From assembly GCA_902805735.1 (NCBI GenBank), contig CADCTW010000144.1, positions 1 to 46,717 on the forward strand: a stretch of DNA of 46,717 nt, read 5' to 3'. The stretch is from an uncultured Gemmatimonadota bacterium (GTDB lineage Bacteria > Gemmatimonadota > Gemmatimonadetes > Longimicrobiales > Longimicrobiaceae). The number at the start of each line of letters is the position of its first letter. The stretch's first letter is position 1. The translations under genes were made by a program, and so were the position numbers. Of the stretch, positions 6,909 to 16,039 are shown piece by piece. The notes under the pieces are model-generated. The model had not been told where the DNA came from. It did not search any database and was given only the letters and a program-made list of their open reading frames with translations.

Positions 6909-9407
6909 ATGAACTACAACTTCACCGATCGCGTGCGGAAGGTGCTCGCGATGGCCCGTGAGGAGGCCATCCGGCTCCAGCACGACTACGTCGGAACCGA
7001 GCACATCCTCCTCGGCCTGATCCGCGAGGGCGAGGGCGTGGCCGCCGCCGTGCTCAACAACCTCGCCGTGGACCTGGAGCAGGTCCAGGAGAAGGTGGAA
7101 GAGTCCGTACGCCGTGGGAAGGCCACCATCGCCCTGGGCGAGCTTCCCTATACCTCGCGCGCCAAGAAGGTGCTGGAGTTCGCCATGGCCGAGGCGCGCG
7201 AGCTGAACCACTCGTACGTGGGCACCGAGCACCTGCTGCTGGGCCTTCTCCGCGAAGAGAAGGGGATCGCGGCCGAGGTGCTGGGGCAGCTGGGGGTGGG
7301 GCTGGAAGACGCCCGCCGCGAAACGCTGAAGCTGCTGGGCTCGGAGCCCAACTCGCAGCCCACCGCCTCGTCGTCGCTGGGCAGCGGCTCGTCCAGCACG
7401 CCCACGGGCGGCGGCAAGGGCGAGAAGAAGAGCAAGACGCCGGCGCTGGACCACTTCTGCCGCGACCTCACCGAGCTGGCCCGCCAGGGCGAGCTGGACC
7501 CGACCATCGGCCGGGCGGAAGAGATCGAGCGGGTGATGGAGATCCTGAGCCGCCGCAAGAAGAACAACCCCGTGCTCATCGGCGAGCCCGGGGTGGGGAA
7601 GACGGCCATCGTGGAAGGGCTGGCGCAGCTGATCGCCGACGGCAAGTGCCCGGACAGCCTGCGCGACTTCCGCGTGCTGTCGCTGGACATGGCGGCGGTG
7701 ATCGCCGGCACCAAGTACCGCGGCCAGTTCGAGGAGCGGCTCAAGGCGGTGATGAACGAGATCTCGCAGAACAAGCAGATCATCCTCTTCATCGACGAGC
7801 TGCACACGCTGGTGGGCGCGGGCGCGGCCGAGGGGGCCATCGACGCCTCCAACATGCTGAAGCCGGCTCTGGCCCGCGGCGAGCTGCAGTGCGTGGGCGC
7901 CTCCACGCTCAACGAGTACCGCAAGTACATCGAGAAGGACGGGGCCCTGGAGCGCCGCTTCCAGACCGTGTCGGTGGATCCGCCCTCCATCGAGGAGGCC
8001 ATCCAGATCGTCACCGGGCTGCGCGGTCACTACGAGGACCACCACCGCATCCAGATCTCGAACGAGGTGATCGAGGCCGCGGTGAAGCTGTCGGAGAGGT
8101 ACATCACCGACCGCTTCCTGCCGGACAAGGCCATCGACGTGATCGACGAGGCCGGCGCGCGCGCCCGCCTGGCCACCCAGGTGCCGCCTCCCGAGGTCAG
8201 CGACCTCAAGCGCGACCTGGAGAACCTGGGCGACAAGAAGGACGAGGCGATCCGCGACCAGGACTTCGAGCGCGCCGCCGAGCTGCGCGACAACGAGCGC
8301 GAGCTGCAGCGCAAGATCCAGGAGCGCGAGAAGCAGTGGGAGGAGGAGCGCCGCACCAACCGCCCCGCGCTCAGCGAGGAGGACGTGGCCTTCATCGTCT
8401 CCCGCTGGACGGGGATCCCGGTGACGCGCCTCAAGCAGGCGGAGACGGCGCGCCTGGTGGGGATGGAGGACGAGCTGCACCAGAAGGTGGTGGGGCAGGA
8501 CCGGGCCATCACGGCCATCAGCCGCGCCATCCGCCGCTCGCGCGCGGGGCTCAAGGACCCCAAGCGCCCCATCGGGTCGTTCATCTTCGCCGGGCCCACG
8601 GGCGTGGGCAAGACGGAGTTGGCGCGGGCGCTGGCCGAGTTCCTGTTCGCGGACCGCAACGCGCTGATCCGCGTGGACATGTCGGAGTACATGGAGAAGT
8701 TCTCCGTGTCGCGGCTCATCGGCGCCCCTCCGGGGTACGTGGGGTACGAGGACAGCGGCACGCTCACCAAGGCGGTGCGCCGCAAGCCGTACTCGGTGGT
8801 GCTGCTGGACGAGATCGAGAAGGCGCACCCGGACGTGTTCAACATCCTGCTGCAGGTGCTGGACGAAGGGCACCTGACGGACAACTACGGCCGGGTGATC
8901 GACTTCAAGAACACGGTCATCATCATGACCTCCAACCTGGGCGCGCGCGACCTGGGGAAGGGGAAGGGGCTCGGCTTCTCCACGGGGAGCCAGCAGAGCA
9001 ACTTCGACCGGATGGAGGAGAAGATCCGCGACGAGATCGAGCGGACCTTCAACCCGGAGTTCATCAACCGGCTGGACGACTCGATTGTGTTCCACCCGCT
9101 CACGCGGGAGCAGATCGCCAGCATCATCGGCAACCTGCTGCGCGACGTGGAGGACCGGCTCAAGGAGGAGGAGCTCACGCTGAAGCTCACCGACGAGGCC
9201 GTGGACTTCATGATCGAGCACGGCTATGACGAGAAGTTCGGCGCGCGGCCCATCAAGCGCGCCATCCAGCGCTACCTGGAGGACCCGCTCTCGGAGAAGA
9301 TCCTGGTGGCGGAGTACTCCCCCGGCGACGAAATCGAGGTGACGGTGGCGGAGGATCGCCAGTCGCTCGCGTTCCGGGCACTTTCTCCCCAGAAGACCAC
9401 GACGTAG
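6909..9407 (+). CDS. clpC: ATP-dependent Clp protease ATPase subunit ClpC
   Basis: AAA+ unfoldase that feeds substrates to ClpP. The protein is 832 residues, near the usual ClpC length. Two N-terminal Clp-N repeats (residues 1-145) each hold YVGTEH(I/L)LLGL(I/L)RE. The first AAA domain has Walker A GEPGVGKT near 225 and IILFIDE as Walker B. The middle domain carries a UVR motif (FERAAELRD near 453), which marks ClpC rather than ClpA or ClpB. The second AAA domain has GPTGVGKTE near 562, [14 protein letters not shown] as Walker B and arginine-finger region [17 protein letters not shown] at 6894-6898 serves as a weak ribosome site. clpP is not in the window. bamA begins 15 bases after the stop. 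Confidence 0.97.
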   Translation: MNYNFTDRVRKVLAMAREEAIRLQHDYVGTEHILLGLIREGEGVAAAVLNNLAVDLEQVQEKVEESVRRGKATIALGELPYTSRAKKVLEFAMAEARELNHSYVGTEHLLLGLLREEKGIAAEVLGQLGVGLEDARRETLKLLGSEPNSQPTASSSLGSGSSSTPTGGGKGEKKSKTPALDHFCRDLTELARQGELDPTIGRAEEIERVMEILSRRKKNNPVLIGEPGVGKTAIVEGLAQLIADGKCPDSLRDFRVLSLDMAAVIAGTKYRGQFEERLKAVMNEISQNKQIILFIDELHTLVGAGAAEGAIDASNMLKPALARGELQCVGASTLNEYRKYIEKDGALERRFQTVSVDPPSIEEAIQIVTGLRGHYEDHHRIQISNEVIEAAVKLSERYITDRFLPDKAIDVIDEAGARARLATQVPPPEVSDLKRDLENLGDKKDEAIRDQDFERAAELRDNERELQRKIQEREKQWEEERRTNRPALSEEDVAFIVSRWTGIPVTRLKQAETARLVGMEDELHQKVVGQDRAITAISRAIRRSRAGLKDPKRPIGSFIFAGPTGVGKTELARALAEFLFADRNALIRVDMSEYMEKFSVSRLIGAPPGYVGYEDSGTLTKAVRRKPYSVVLLDEIEKAHPDVFNILLQVLDEGHLTDNYGRVIDFKNTVIIMTSNLGARDLGKGKGLGFSTGSQQSNFDRMEEKIRDEIERTFNPEFINRLDDSIVFHPLTREQIASIIGNLLRDVEDRLKEEELTLKLTDEAVDFMIEHGYDEKFGARPIKRAIQRYLEDPLSEKILVAEYSPGDEIEVTVAEDRQSLAFRALSPQKTTT

Positions 9408-9422
9408 GGACAAGTGCAACCA

Positions 9423-11879
9423 ATGAACCGGGGGGGACGGGCCGCCGCAGCGGCCCTCCTCCTTCTCGCCGCTGGCGGCGCACTCCCCCGCGCCGCTCAC
9501 TCCCAGATCCCCACACCGGCCGCCCCGGCCTCCGCCCAGGCGGGGGTCCGGGTGGACACGGTGCTCGTGCGCGGCAACTCGCGCATCACCGAAGGCGCGG
9601 TCCGCGGGACCGCCGGGATCCACTCGGGGGCGCTGGTCACCCCCACGCAGATCCCGCAGGCCGTGGCGCGCCTGATGAACACGGGCAACTTCGACGCGGT
9701 GGACGTGCTCTTCCGCCCCTCGTCGCAGGACCGCGGGACGCTCATCTTCCAGGTTCGCGAACGCCCGCTGCTGGGCGAGGTGGCCTGGCGCGGCCTCAAG
9801 AGCGTGAGCGGGAGCACCGTGCGCGACTCGGCCCGGCTCAAGGTGGGCGAGCCGCTGAACCCGCAGCGCGTGCGCGACGCCCAGAAGCTGCTGCGCGACA
9901 TGCTGGCCAAGAAGGGGATCCAGCTCGCCTCCGTGGACACGTCGCTGACGCCCCTGCCCAAGGGCGGGCAGCGGCTGACCTTCAACGTGCGCGAGGGCGG
10001 GCGCCTGGCGATCGCCGAGGTGGACTTCCGGGGGAACCGGGCGTTCACCGACGGCGCGCTGGCGGGCGCCATGGACACCAAGCCCGAGGGCTTCCTCTGG
10101 TTCCGCCAGGGGCGCTTCGACCGCGAGACCTTCAACGAGGACCTGCGGAAGAACCTCCCCACCTTCTACGGCAAGAACGGCTACATCGACTTCGCCGTGG
10201 TGCGCGACACGCTGGAGGTGGACCCCACCACCGGCAAGGCGCGCCTGGTGATCGAGGTGAACGAGGGGCCGCAGTACCGCCTGGGCGAGTTGACGGTGGT
10301 GGGCAACTCCCGCTTCCCCACGGACGAGCTGCGGCAGCTGCTGACCACGCAGCGCCGCTCGGTGCTGGGGCTTCCCTTCGGCGGCACGGACACGCAGGAG
10401 GCGGGCGAGGTGTTCGACCGCGCCGCGCTGGACGCCGCCGTGGGCACGGCGCAGTCGCTGTACCGCAACGAGGGGTACCTGTACGCGCAGGTGGAGCCCA
10501 TCGTGGAGCGGGTGCCGGCGCAGGCCGGGCGCGCCCCCACGGTGAACGTCACCATGGCGGTGAGCGAGCGCAGCCCGTTCTACATCCGCAGCATCGCGAT
10601 CGAGGGGAACACCACGACGCACGAGTCGGTGATCCGCGACCGCCTGTACCTGCTGCCGGGCGACGTGTACAACGAGGAGCGCCTGCTGCAGAGCTACCAG
10701 AGCGTCAACGGCCTGGGCTTCTTCGAGTCGCCGCTTCCCCTTCCGGACGTGAACCCGGACCCGGAGACGGGCCAGGTGGACCTGGTGTTCCACGTCAAGG
10801 AGAAGCAGACGGGCAACTTCAACTTCGGCACGGTGTTCGGCGGCGGGTACGGCGGCAACTCGGGGCGCGTGGCCGGCTTCCTGGGCTTCCAGGAGCCCAA
10901 CCTCTTCGGGCAGGGGAAGCAGGCGGCGCTGCGGGCCGAGCTGGGCAACGGGCGCAGCACCTTCGAGGCGAGCTACACGGACCCGGCGCTGGCCGGCTCG
11001 CGCAACTCGGGGAGCTTCTCGCTGTACCGCCGCGGCGACCGCTTCATCCGCTTCGGCAACGGGCGGCGCATCGTGACGGGCGGCGGGGTCAACTTCGGCA
11101 TCCCGGTGCCGGGCGTCTCGCGCACGCGCGCCTTCCTGGGCTACTCGCTCTCCAACACCGCGTACACGGCGTCGGACACGGAGGAGTGCACGGGCGGGGA
11201 GAGCCAGAGCATCTTCTGCCTTCCCAACGCGCTGGCCAGCCGGCTCTCGCTGTCGGTGACGCGCGACACCAAGAACCACCCGCTCTTCCCCACGCAGGGC
11301 GTGCGCGAGTCCATCTCGCTGGAGCAGACGGGCGGACCGCTGGGCGGCACCGGCAACTACCAGAAGGTGAGCGGCGAGGCCGAGTGGTGGGCCCCCGTGG
11401 CCCGCATCGGCAGCGGCCCGCGCCCCATGCGCCTGGCGACGGGCGTGCGCGCCAACGCCGGCACCATCTTCGGCGAGGTGGGGCCGTTCCCCTTCGAGCG
11501 GTTCTACATCGGCGGCGTGCAGACGAGCGCCCCGCTGGCGCTGCGCGGCTACCAGGAGTTCAGCATCGGGCCCCGCGGCTACGACATCAACTGCCGCAAC
11601 AGCCTGCGCCAGGGGTGCCTGGGCGACTCGTTCCTCACGCTCAGCGGCGAGCTGGCGCTGCGCGTGAGCGACATCCTGTCGGTGCACGTGTTCAGCGACG
11701 CCGGCAACGTGTACGAAGACGTCTCGCAGTTCGACCCCACCCGCCTGTACCGCAGCGCGGGCGTGGGCGGCACGCTGGTGACCCCGTTCCTGGGCGCCAT
11801 CGGCGTGGACGCGGCGTACGGCTTCGACCGCGCGGAGCCGGGTTGGCAGGTCCACTTCCGGCTGGGCAACCAGTTCTAA
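9423..11879 (+). CDS. bamA: Outer membrane protein assembly factor BamA
   Basis: Central beta-barrel of the BAM machine that inserts outer-membrane proteins. The protein has 818 residues. A signal peptide (AAAALLLLAAGGALPRAAHS) spans about residues 6-27. About five POTRA repeats follow to roughly residue 450, recognisable by recurrent motifs such as VRVDTVLVRGNSRITEGAV and YIRSIAIEGNTTTHESVIR. The C-terminal Omp85 barrel ends in aromatic Phe (HFRLGNQF), the usual assembly signal. ATG 9423 was chosen over an in-frame GTG at 9414 because AGGGA at 9406-9410 is only three bases from the GTG. The gene directly follows clpC and precedes a Skp-like chaperone, the common bamA-skp-lpxD order of Gram-negative bacteria. 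Confidence 0.96.
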   Translation: MNRGGRAAAAALLLLAAGGALPRAAHSQIPTPAAPASAQAGVRVDTVLVRGNSRITEGAVRGTAGIHSGALVTPTQIPQAVARLMNTGNFDAVDVLFRPSSQDRGTLIFQVRERPLLGEVAWRGLKSVSGSTVRDSARLKVGEPLNPQRVRDAQKLLRDMLAKKGIQLASVDTSLTPLPKGGQRLTFNVREGGRLAIAEVDFRGNRAFTDGALAGAMDTKPEGFLWFRQGRFDRETFNEDLRKNLPTFYGKNGYIDFAVVRDTLEVDPTTGKARLVIEVNEGPQYRLGELTVVGNSRFPTDELRQLLTTQRRSVLGLPFGGTDTQEAGEVFDRAALDAAVGTAQSLYRNEGYLYAQVEPIVERVPAQAGRAPTVNVTMAVSERSPFYIRSIAIEGNTTTHESVIRDRLYLLPGDVYNEERLLQSYQSVNGLGFFESPLPLPDVNPDPETGQVDLVFHVKEKQTGNFNFGTVFGGGYGGNSGRVAGFLGFQEPNLFGQGKQAALRAELGNGRSTFEASYTDPALAGSRNSGSFSLYRRGDRFIRFGNGRRIVTGGGVNFGIPVPGVSRTRAFLGYSLSNTAYTASDTEECTGGESQSIFCLPNALASRLSLSVTRDTKNHPLFPTQGVRESISLEQTGGPLGGTGNYQKVSGEAEWWAPVARIGSGPRPMRLATGVRANAGTIFGEVGPFPFERFYIGGVQTSAPLALRGYQEFSIGPRGYDINCRNSLRQGCLGDSFLTLSGELALRVSDILSVHVFSDAGNVYEDVSQFDPTRLYRSAGVGGTLVTPFLGAIGVDAAYGFDRAEPGWQVHFRLGNQF

Positions 11880-11898
11880 CTTTCTCTGGAGCAGTACC

Positions 11899-12477
11899 AT
11901 GCGACTTGGTCTTTCCGTGGGTTTCCTGGGCGCCGCCGCGGCGCTCGTGATGAGTGCGGCGCCGGTTGCGGCGCAGCAGGGGCAGTTCCGGATCGGGGTG
12001 GTGAACACGCCCCGCGTGATGAGCGAGCTGCCGGCCGTGGCGAGCGCCCAGCGCTCGCTGGAGGCCGAGCTCGGCCGCTACCGCACCGAGGTGGACAGCC
12101 TGGAGCGCACGCTGCAGCGCCGCCAGGAAGAGTTCCAGCGCAACAGCGCCACGCTGACCCCGGCCGCGCGCACGCAGCAGCAGCAGGCGCTGCAGCAGAG
12201 CCTGGGCGCCTACCAGCAGCGCGTGGGGCAGCTCAACCAGCTCGCCGAGCAGCGCCAGCAGCAGCTCGTGGCTCCGGTAATGCGCCAGGTGACCGAGGCC
12301 ATCGAGCGCATCCGCCGGGAGCAGGGCTTCTCCATGATCTGGGACGCCTCCGCCAACTTCGTGGTCGCGGTGGACCCCACCTTCGACATCACGGACCGCG
12401 TGATCGCGGCGGTGCGCGCCATGCCGGCGGCGGCCCCGGCCGCCGCTCCGCCCGCGGCCCCGGCGCCGCGCCCGTAA
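11899..12477 (+). CDS. skp: Periplasmic chaperone, Skp/OmpH family
   Basis: Carries unfolded outer-membrane proteins across the periplasm to BamA. The protein is 192 residues, starting with a signal peptide (MRLGLSVGFLGAAAALVMSA, cleavage near AAQQG). The conserved OmpH start FRIGVVNTPRVMSELP follows. A long Gln/Glu/Arg-rich coiled coil spans about residues 50-145, the tentacle region. It ends in an Ala/Pro tail ([16 protein letters not shown]) not found in the classic E. coli protein. Position between bamA and lpxD is the classical context. A repeat hairpin separates it from lpxD. Confidence 0.9.
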   Translation: MRLGLSVGFLGAAAALVMSAAPVAAQQGQFRIGVVNTPRVMSELPAVASAQRSLEAELGRYRTEVDSLERTLQRRQEEFQRNSATLTPAARTQQQQALQQSLGAYQQRVGQLNQLAEQRQQQLVAPVMRQVTEAIERIRREQGFSMIWDASANFVVAVDPTFDITDRVIAAVRAMPAAAPAAAPPAAPAPRP

Positions 12478-12490
12478 ACAACAGCAGATC

Positions 12491-12546
12491 TCACACAGAG
12501 GCACAGAGACACAGAGGGAGAGCTCCTCCGTGTCTCTGTGCCTCTG
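12491..12546 (+). repeat. CACAGAGR-unit repeat copy 2, hairpin
   Basis: The left arm 12496-12517 pairs with the right arm 12525-12546 over 22 bases with one mismatch, leaving a seven-base loop. It lies between the skp stop and the lpxD start. There is no T-tract, so any attenuating effect would be by structure alone. Confidence 0.9.
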
Positions 12547-12563
12547 CCGTTTAGGGATAGACC

Positions 12564-13580
12564 ATGACGATCGACGAAGCGGCGCGGCTGGTGGAGGGGG
12601 AGGTGGAGGGGGACGGGAGCCGCGTGGTGCGCGGCGTGGCGCCGCTGGAAGAGGCGGGGGGCGACGAGCTGTCGTTCGTTGCCGAGCCCCGGTACTTCCC
12701 CTACATTCAGGCGTCCCGGGCCGCCGCCGTCCTCGTGGCGCGCGACGCCGAAGTCCCCCTGCCGCCGCACATCGCCGCGATCCGGGTGGACGATCCGCGC
12801 CGCGCCCTGGCGCGCCTGCTCGCGGCGCTGTACCCGGAGCGGGTGCCCGCCCAGGGGGTGCACCCCACCGCCGTTCTGGGCGAGGGCGTGCGCGTGGCCC
12901 ATTCCGCCACCGTGGGGCCCTACGCCGTGATCGGCGCCGGGTCGGTGGTCGGCGAGCGGGCGCGGGTGGGCGCGCACACGGTGCTCGGCGAGGGGTGCGA
13001 GGTGGGGGAGGACGCGACCCTCCACGCGCACGTCACGCTGTACCAAGGGGTGCGGGTGGGCGCGCGCTCGGTCGTCCACAGCGGCGCGCGGCTGGGGGCG
13101 GACGGGTTCGGCTTCGTGTGGGACGGCTCGGGGCACCGCAAGGTGCCGCAGGTGGGCGGGTGCCGCATCGAGGCGGACGTGGAGATCGGGTGCAACACCA
13201 CGATCGACCGCGGCTCCATCGGCGACACGGTGGTGGGGCAGGGGAGCAAGATCGACAACCTGGTGATGATCGGCCACAACTGCCGCATCGGGCGCCACGT
13301 CATCATCATCTCCCAGGTGGGGATCAGCGGGAGCACCCGCGTGGGCGACGGGGCCGTGCTGGCCGGGCAGGCCGGCGTGGGCGGGCACCTGGAGATCGGG
13401 GCCGGCGCGCGCGTGGCCGGGCAGGCCGGGGTGACGGCGAACGTCCCCGCGGGCGAGACCGTCTCCGGCTACCCCGCGCGCCCGCACCGCGAGGCGATGC
13501 GCGCGCAGGCCGGCCTGTTCAAGCTCCCCGAGCTGATGAAGCGGCTGCGCGCGCTGGAGCGCGCCGTGCTGGGGAAGTGA
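12564..13580 (+). CDS. lpxD: UDP-3-O-acyl-glucosamine N-acyltransferase LpxD
   Basis: Adds the N-linked hydroxyacyl chain to UDP-3-O-acyl-GlcN, the third step of lipid A synthesis, using acyl-ACP. The protein is 338 residues. An N-terminal uridine-binding domain (residues 1-95) precedes a left-handed beta-helix of hexapeptide repeats (about 100-310). A C-terminal helix (KLPELMKRLRALERAV) closes the trimer. The catalytic His is H238 in IGHNCRIG, matching H239 of E. coli. TAGGGA ten bases before the ATG is the ribosome site. It is followed by a 377-base repeat-filled gap before lpxC-fabZ. Confidence 0.96.
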   Translation: MTIDEAARLVEGEVEGDGSRVVRGVAPLEEAGGDELSFVAEPRYFPYIQASRAAAVLVARDAEVPLPPHIAAIRVDDPRRALARLLAALYPERVPAQGVHPTAVLGEGVRVAHSATVGPYAVIGAGSVVGERARVGAHTVLGEGCEVGEDATLHAHVTLYQGVRVGARSVVHSGARLGADGFGFVWDGSGHRKVPQVGGCRIEADVEIGCNTTIDRGSIGDTVVGQGSKIDNLVMIGHNCRIGRHVIIISQVGISGSTRVGDGAVLAGQAGVGGHLEIGAGARVAGQAGVTANVPAGETVSGYPARPHREAMRAQAGLFKLPELMKRLRALERAVLGK

Positions 13581-13591
13581 GACGCGGCGGG

Positions 13592-13690
13592 GCACGGGCA
13601 ACCACGTGGGGCTGCCCCTACGGGTTCCGGGGCGCCTGCGGGGTTCGCCGCGCGCGGACGGGGCGGGCGCGATGAATCGCGACGCTACGA
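13592..13690 (+). repeat. ~100-bp intergenic element, copy A
   Basis: The segment runs from GGCACGGGCAACCACG through TGGGGCTGCCCCTACG and GGGGTTCGCCGCGCG to GGGCGCGATGAATCGCG. The reverse complement of 30928-31038 carries the same blocks in the same order. It contains two internal palindromes (GGGGCTGCCCC and the GATGAATC hairpin) and no plausible gene. Confidence 0.75.
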
Positions 13691-13757
13691 GGACCCCGCC
13701 CTCGGTCGCGCAGACACGGAAGATGCGCCCCCCCGTCGCACCGCCCCGTGGAAATCG

Positions 13758-13830
13758 CCCCCTCTCCTGATAACGAGAGGCGCAGCCTCTCCTGTTATCG
13801 GGAGAGGGGGTCGGGGGGTGAGGGCCACCG
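13758..13830 (+). repeat. CCCTCTCC hairpin repeat before lpxC-fabZ
   Basis: Stem 13758-13774 pairs with 13794-13810 (17 bases, one G-T pair), with an inner GAGAGG/CCTCTC stem. GGGTGAGGGCC then follows, the tail shared with the copies at 19.2 and 31.1 kb. The rest of the gap 13581-13957 holds copy A of the ~100-bp element and no recognisable gene. Confidence 0.8.
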
Positions 13831-13957
13831 GGTGGAACGGGGTGTGCTCGTCGCGGCCGTCCTTGGCTCGGTGGGGATGACAAGAATACGCGCCGCCCAC
13901 TCCGCGCGCCGCGAGACAACACCAACCAGCGGGCCCGCGGGGGCCGCTGAACGATAG

Positions 13958-15244
13958 ATGACGACACTCCGACAGAACACCATCGCGGGCGCGGGAGAGG
14001 CCGAGGGCGTGGGGCTCCATACCGGCGAGCCGGTGCGGATGCGCGTGCTCCCGGCGCCGGTCAACACCGGGATCGTCTTCCGCCGCACCGACCTGGAAGG
14101 CTCGCCCTCCATCCCCGCCCACGTCAGCCACGTGGTGGGTACGGACCTGGGGACCACCATCGGGATCGGCGAGGCGCGGGTCCACACGGTGGAGCACTTC
14201 CTGGCCGCGGCGGTCACGTACGGCATCGACAACGCCATCGTGGAGCTGGACGCCGCCGAGCCCCCTGCCGGCGACGGGAGCGCGCGCATCTTCGACGAGC
14301 TCCTTGCCCGCTGCGGGGTGGAAGAGCAGGACGCGCCGGTGAAGTTCCTCACCGTCGACGCGCCGTTCTCCGTGAAGAAGGGGGTCGCCGAGTACGTGGT
14401 GGCCCCCGCGGACTCGTTCCGCGTATCCACCAGCATCGAGTTCGACCACCCGCTGATCGGCCGCCAGTTCGGCTCGTTCCAGCTCGGCCATTCGCTGCGC
14501 GAGGAGGTGCTGGCCGCGCGCACCTTCGGCTTCCTGCGCGACGTGGAGGCCATGCGCGGCCGCGGGCGCGCGCAGGGCGGCTCGGCGGACAACGCCGTGG
14601 TGCTGACCGACGACGGGACGCTGGAGGGGACGGAGCTGCGCTTCCCCGACGAGTTCGTGCGCCACAAGACGCTGGACGTGATCGGCGACCTGGCGCTGGT
14701 GGGCGCGCGCATCCAGGGGCACGTGGTGGCGGAGAAGCCGGGGCACGCCGGCAACGTGGCGCTGGCGCAGCAGCTCATCGCGCGGGCGGCCAAGAAGGCG
14801 CTGGCCCGGCCCACGCTGAACATCGAGCAGATCATGCACTACCTCCCCCACCGCTACCCGTTCCTCCTGGTGGACCGGGTGGTTGAGTTCGAGGAGCGCA
14901 AGCGCATCGTGGGGCTCAAGAACGTGACCATCAACGAGCCCTTCTTCCAGGGCCACTTCCCCGGGCGGCCGGTGATGCCGGGGGTGATGATCATCGAGGC
15001 GATGGCGCAGGTAGGCGGGCTGCTGGTGCTGGAGAACGTGGAGAACCTGGAAGACAAGGTGATCTACTTCATGGCGCTGGACAACGTGCGCTGGCGCCGC
15101 CCCGTGACCCCCGGCGACCAGATCCGCTTCGAGGTGGAGCTGACGCAGGTGCGCGGCTCCACGGTGAAGATGCGCGGTGTGGGGACCGTCGACGGCCAGC
15201 TCGCGGCCGAGGCGGAGATGATGGCTCGCGTCGTGGACCGGTGA
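13958..15244 (+). CDS. lpxC-fabZ: Bifunctional LpxC deacetylase / FabZ dehydratase
   Basis: One polypeptide of 428 residues joins two enzymes. The N-terminal half is the zinc deacetylase that commits UDP-3-O-acyl-GlcNAc to lipid A; its zinc ligands match H80 (HTVEHFLAA), H236 and D240 ([13 protein letters not shown]). The C-terminal half (from about residue 290) is the 3-hydroxyacyl-ACP dehydratase, with catalytic H333 in GHFPG and E347 in IIEAMAQ, spaced as in E. coli FabZ. The two compete for hydroxyacyl supply, so fusion may balance lipid A against phospholipid synthesis. Such fusions are known in Bacteroidota and some other phyla. The LpxC half is compact. lpxA follows after six bases. 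Confidence 0.96.
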   Translation: MTTLRQNTIAGAGEAEGVGLHTGEPVRMRVLPAPVNTGIVFRRTDLEGSPSIPAHVSHVVGTDLGTTIGIGEARVHTVEHFLAAAVTYGIDNAIVELDAAEPPAGDGSARIFDELLARCGVEEQDAPVKFLTVDAPFSVKKGVAEYVVAPADSFRVSTSIEFDHPLIGRQFGSFQLGHSLREEVLAARTFGFLRDVEAMRGRGRAQGGSADNAVVLTDDGTLEGTELRFPDEFVRHKTLDVIGDLALVGARIQGHVVAEKPGHAGNVALAQQLIARAAKKALARPTLNIEQIMHYLPHRYPFLLVDRVVEFEERKRIVGLKNVTINEPFFQGHFPGRPVMPGVMIIEAMAQVGGLLVLENVENLEDKVIYFMALDNVRWRRPVTPGDQIRFEVELTQVRGSTVKMRGVGTVDGQLAAEAEMMARVVDR

Positions 15245-15250
15245 GGCGGG

Positions 15251-16039
15251 GTGTCGACCGTGACTGAAATCCAGGTACACCCCACCGCGCTCGTGGACGA
15301 CTCCGCCGAGCTGGGCGAGGGCGTGGTGGTGGGTCCCTTCTGCATCGTGGGTCCCGGCGTGACGCTGGGCGCGCGAACGCGCCTGGCGGGCCACGTGGTG
15401 GTGGAGCGTGACACCACGGTGGGCGAATCGTGCCAGATCTCGTACGGCGCCGTCCTCGGCACCGACCCGCAGGACCTGAAGTACGCGGGCGAGCGCACCT
15501 CGCTGCGCGTGGGCGATCGCACGGTGATCCGCGAGTACGCCACGCTCAACCGCGGCACGGCCGCCTCCGGCTTCACGCAGGTGGGGAGCGACTGCATGCT
15601 GATGTCGTACGTGCACGTGGCGCACGACTGCCGCATCGGCGACCACGTGATCCTGTCCAACGCCGTGAACATGGCGGGGCACGTGAGCATCGAGGACTGG
15701 GCCATCGTGGGCGGGATGACGCCCATCCACCAGTTCGTGCGGGTGGGGCAGCACTCGTTCGTGGGCGGCCAGTCGCGCATCTCCAAGGACGTGCCCCCGT
15801 ACGTCAAGGCCGCGGGGATTCCCCTGGAGCTGTACGGGTTGAACTCCGTTGGGCTGCAGCGGCGGGGGTTCAGCAAGGAGGTGCGCGACGAGCTGAAGAA
15901 GGCGTACCGCATCTTCTTCGCGTCCAGCAACAACACCACGCAGGCGCTGGCCCGCGCCCGCGAGGAGCTGCGCGCCCTTCCCGAGGTGGAGGCGTTCCTG
16001 TCGTTCTTCGAGGGCTCGTCGCGCGGGGTGAGCGTTTGA
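15251..16039 (+). CDS. lpxA: UDP-N-acetylglucosamine O-acyltransferase LpxA
   Basis: First step of lipid A synthesis: transfers hydroxyacyl from ACP to the 3-position of UDP-GlcNAc. If the neighbouring oxidoreductase makes a 3-amino sugar, the link could instead be an amide. The protein is 262 residues. A hexapeptide-repeat beta-helix is followed by a C-terminal helical domain (VRDELKKAYRIFFASSNNT). The catalytic His is exactly H125 (VAHDCRIG), as in E. coli. It is separated from the lpxC-fabZ stop by six bases and starts with GTG 15251 behind a GAGGCGGG ribosome-site-like stretch. The TTGA overlap with the next gene suggests coupling. Confidence 0.96.
   Translation: MSTVTEIQVHPTALVDDSAELGEGVVVGPFCIVGPGVTLGARTRLAGHVVVERDTTVGESCQISYGAVLGTDPQDLKYAGERTSLRVGDRTVIREYATLNRGTAASGFTQVGSDCMLMSYVHVAHDCRIGDHVILSNAVNMAGHVSIEDWAIVGGMTPIHQFVRVGQHSFVGGQSRISKDVPPYVKAAGIPLELYGLNSVGLQRRGFSKEVRDELKKAYRIFFASSNNTTQALARAREELRALPEVEAFLSFFEGSSRGVSV

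Noticed and set aside
6681..12008. Very long open frame on the minus strand (over 1,700 codons) opposite clpC and bamA
   Set aside because: It is His/Arg/Leu/Val-rich with no motifs, as expected from the antisense of high-GC coding DNA. The plus strand here carries unmistakable mcsB, clpC and bamA.
12491..12546. Intrinsic terminator after skp
   Set aside because: The stem is strong, but no T-tract follows on either strand. It is recorded as a repeat hairpin instead.
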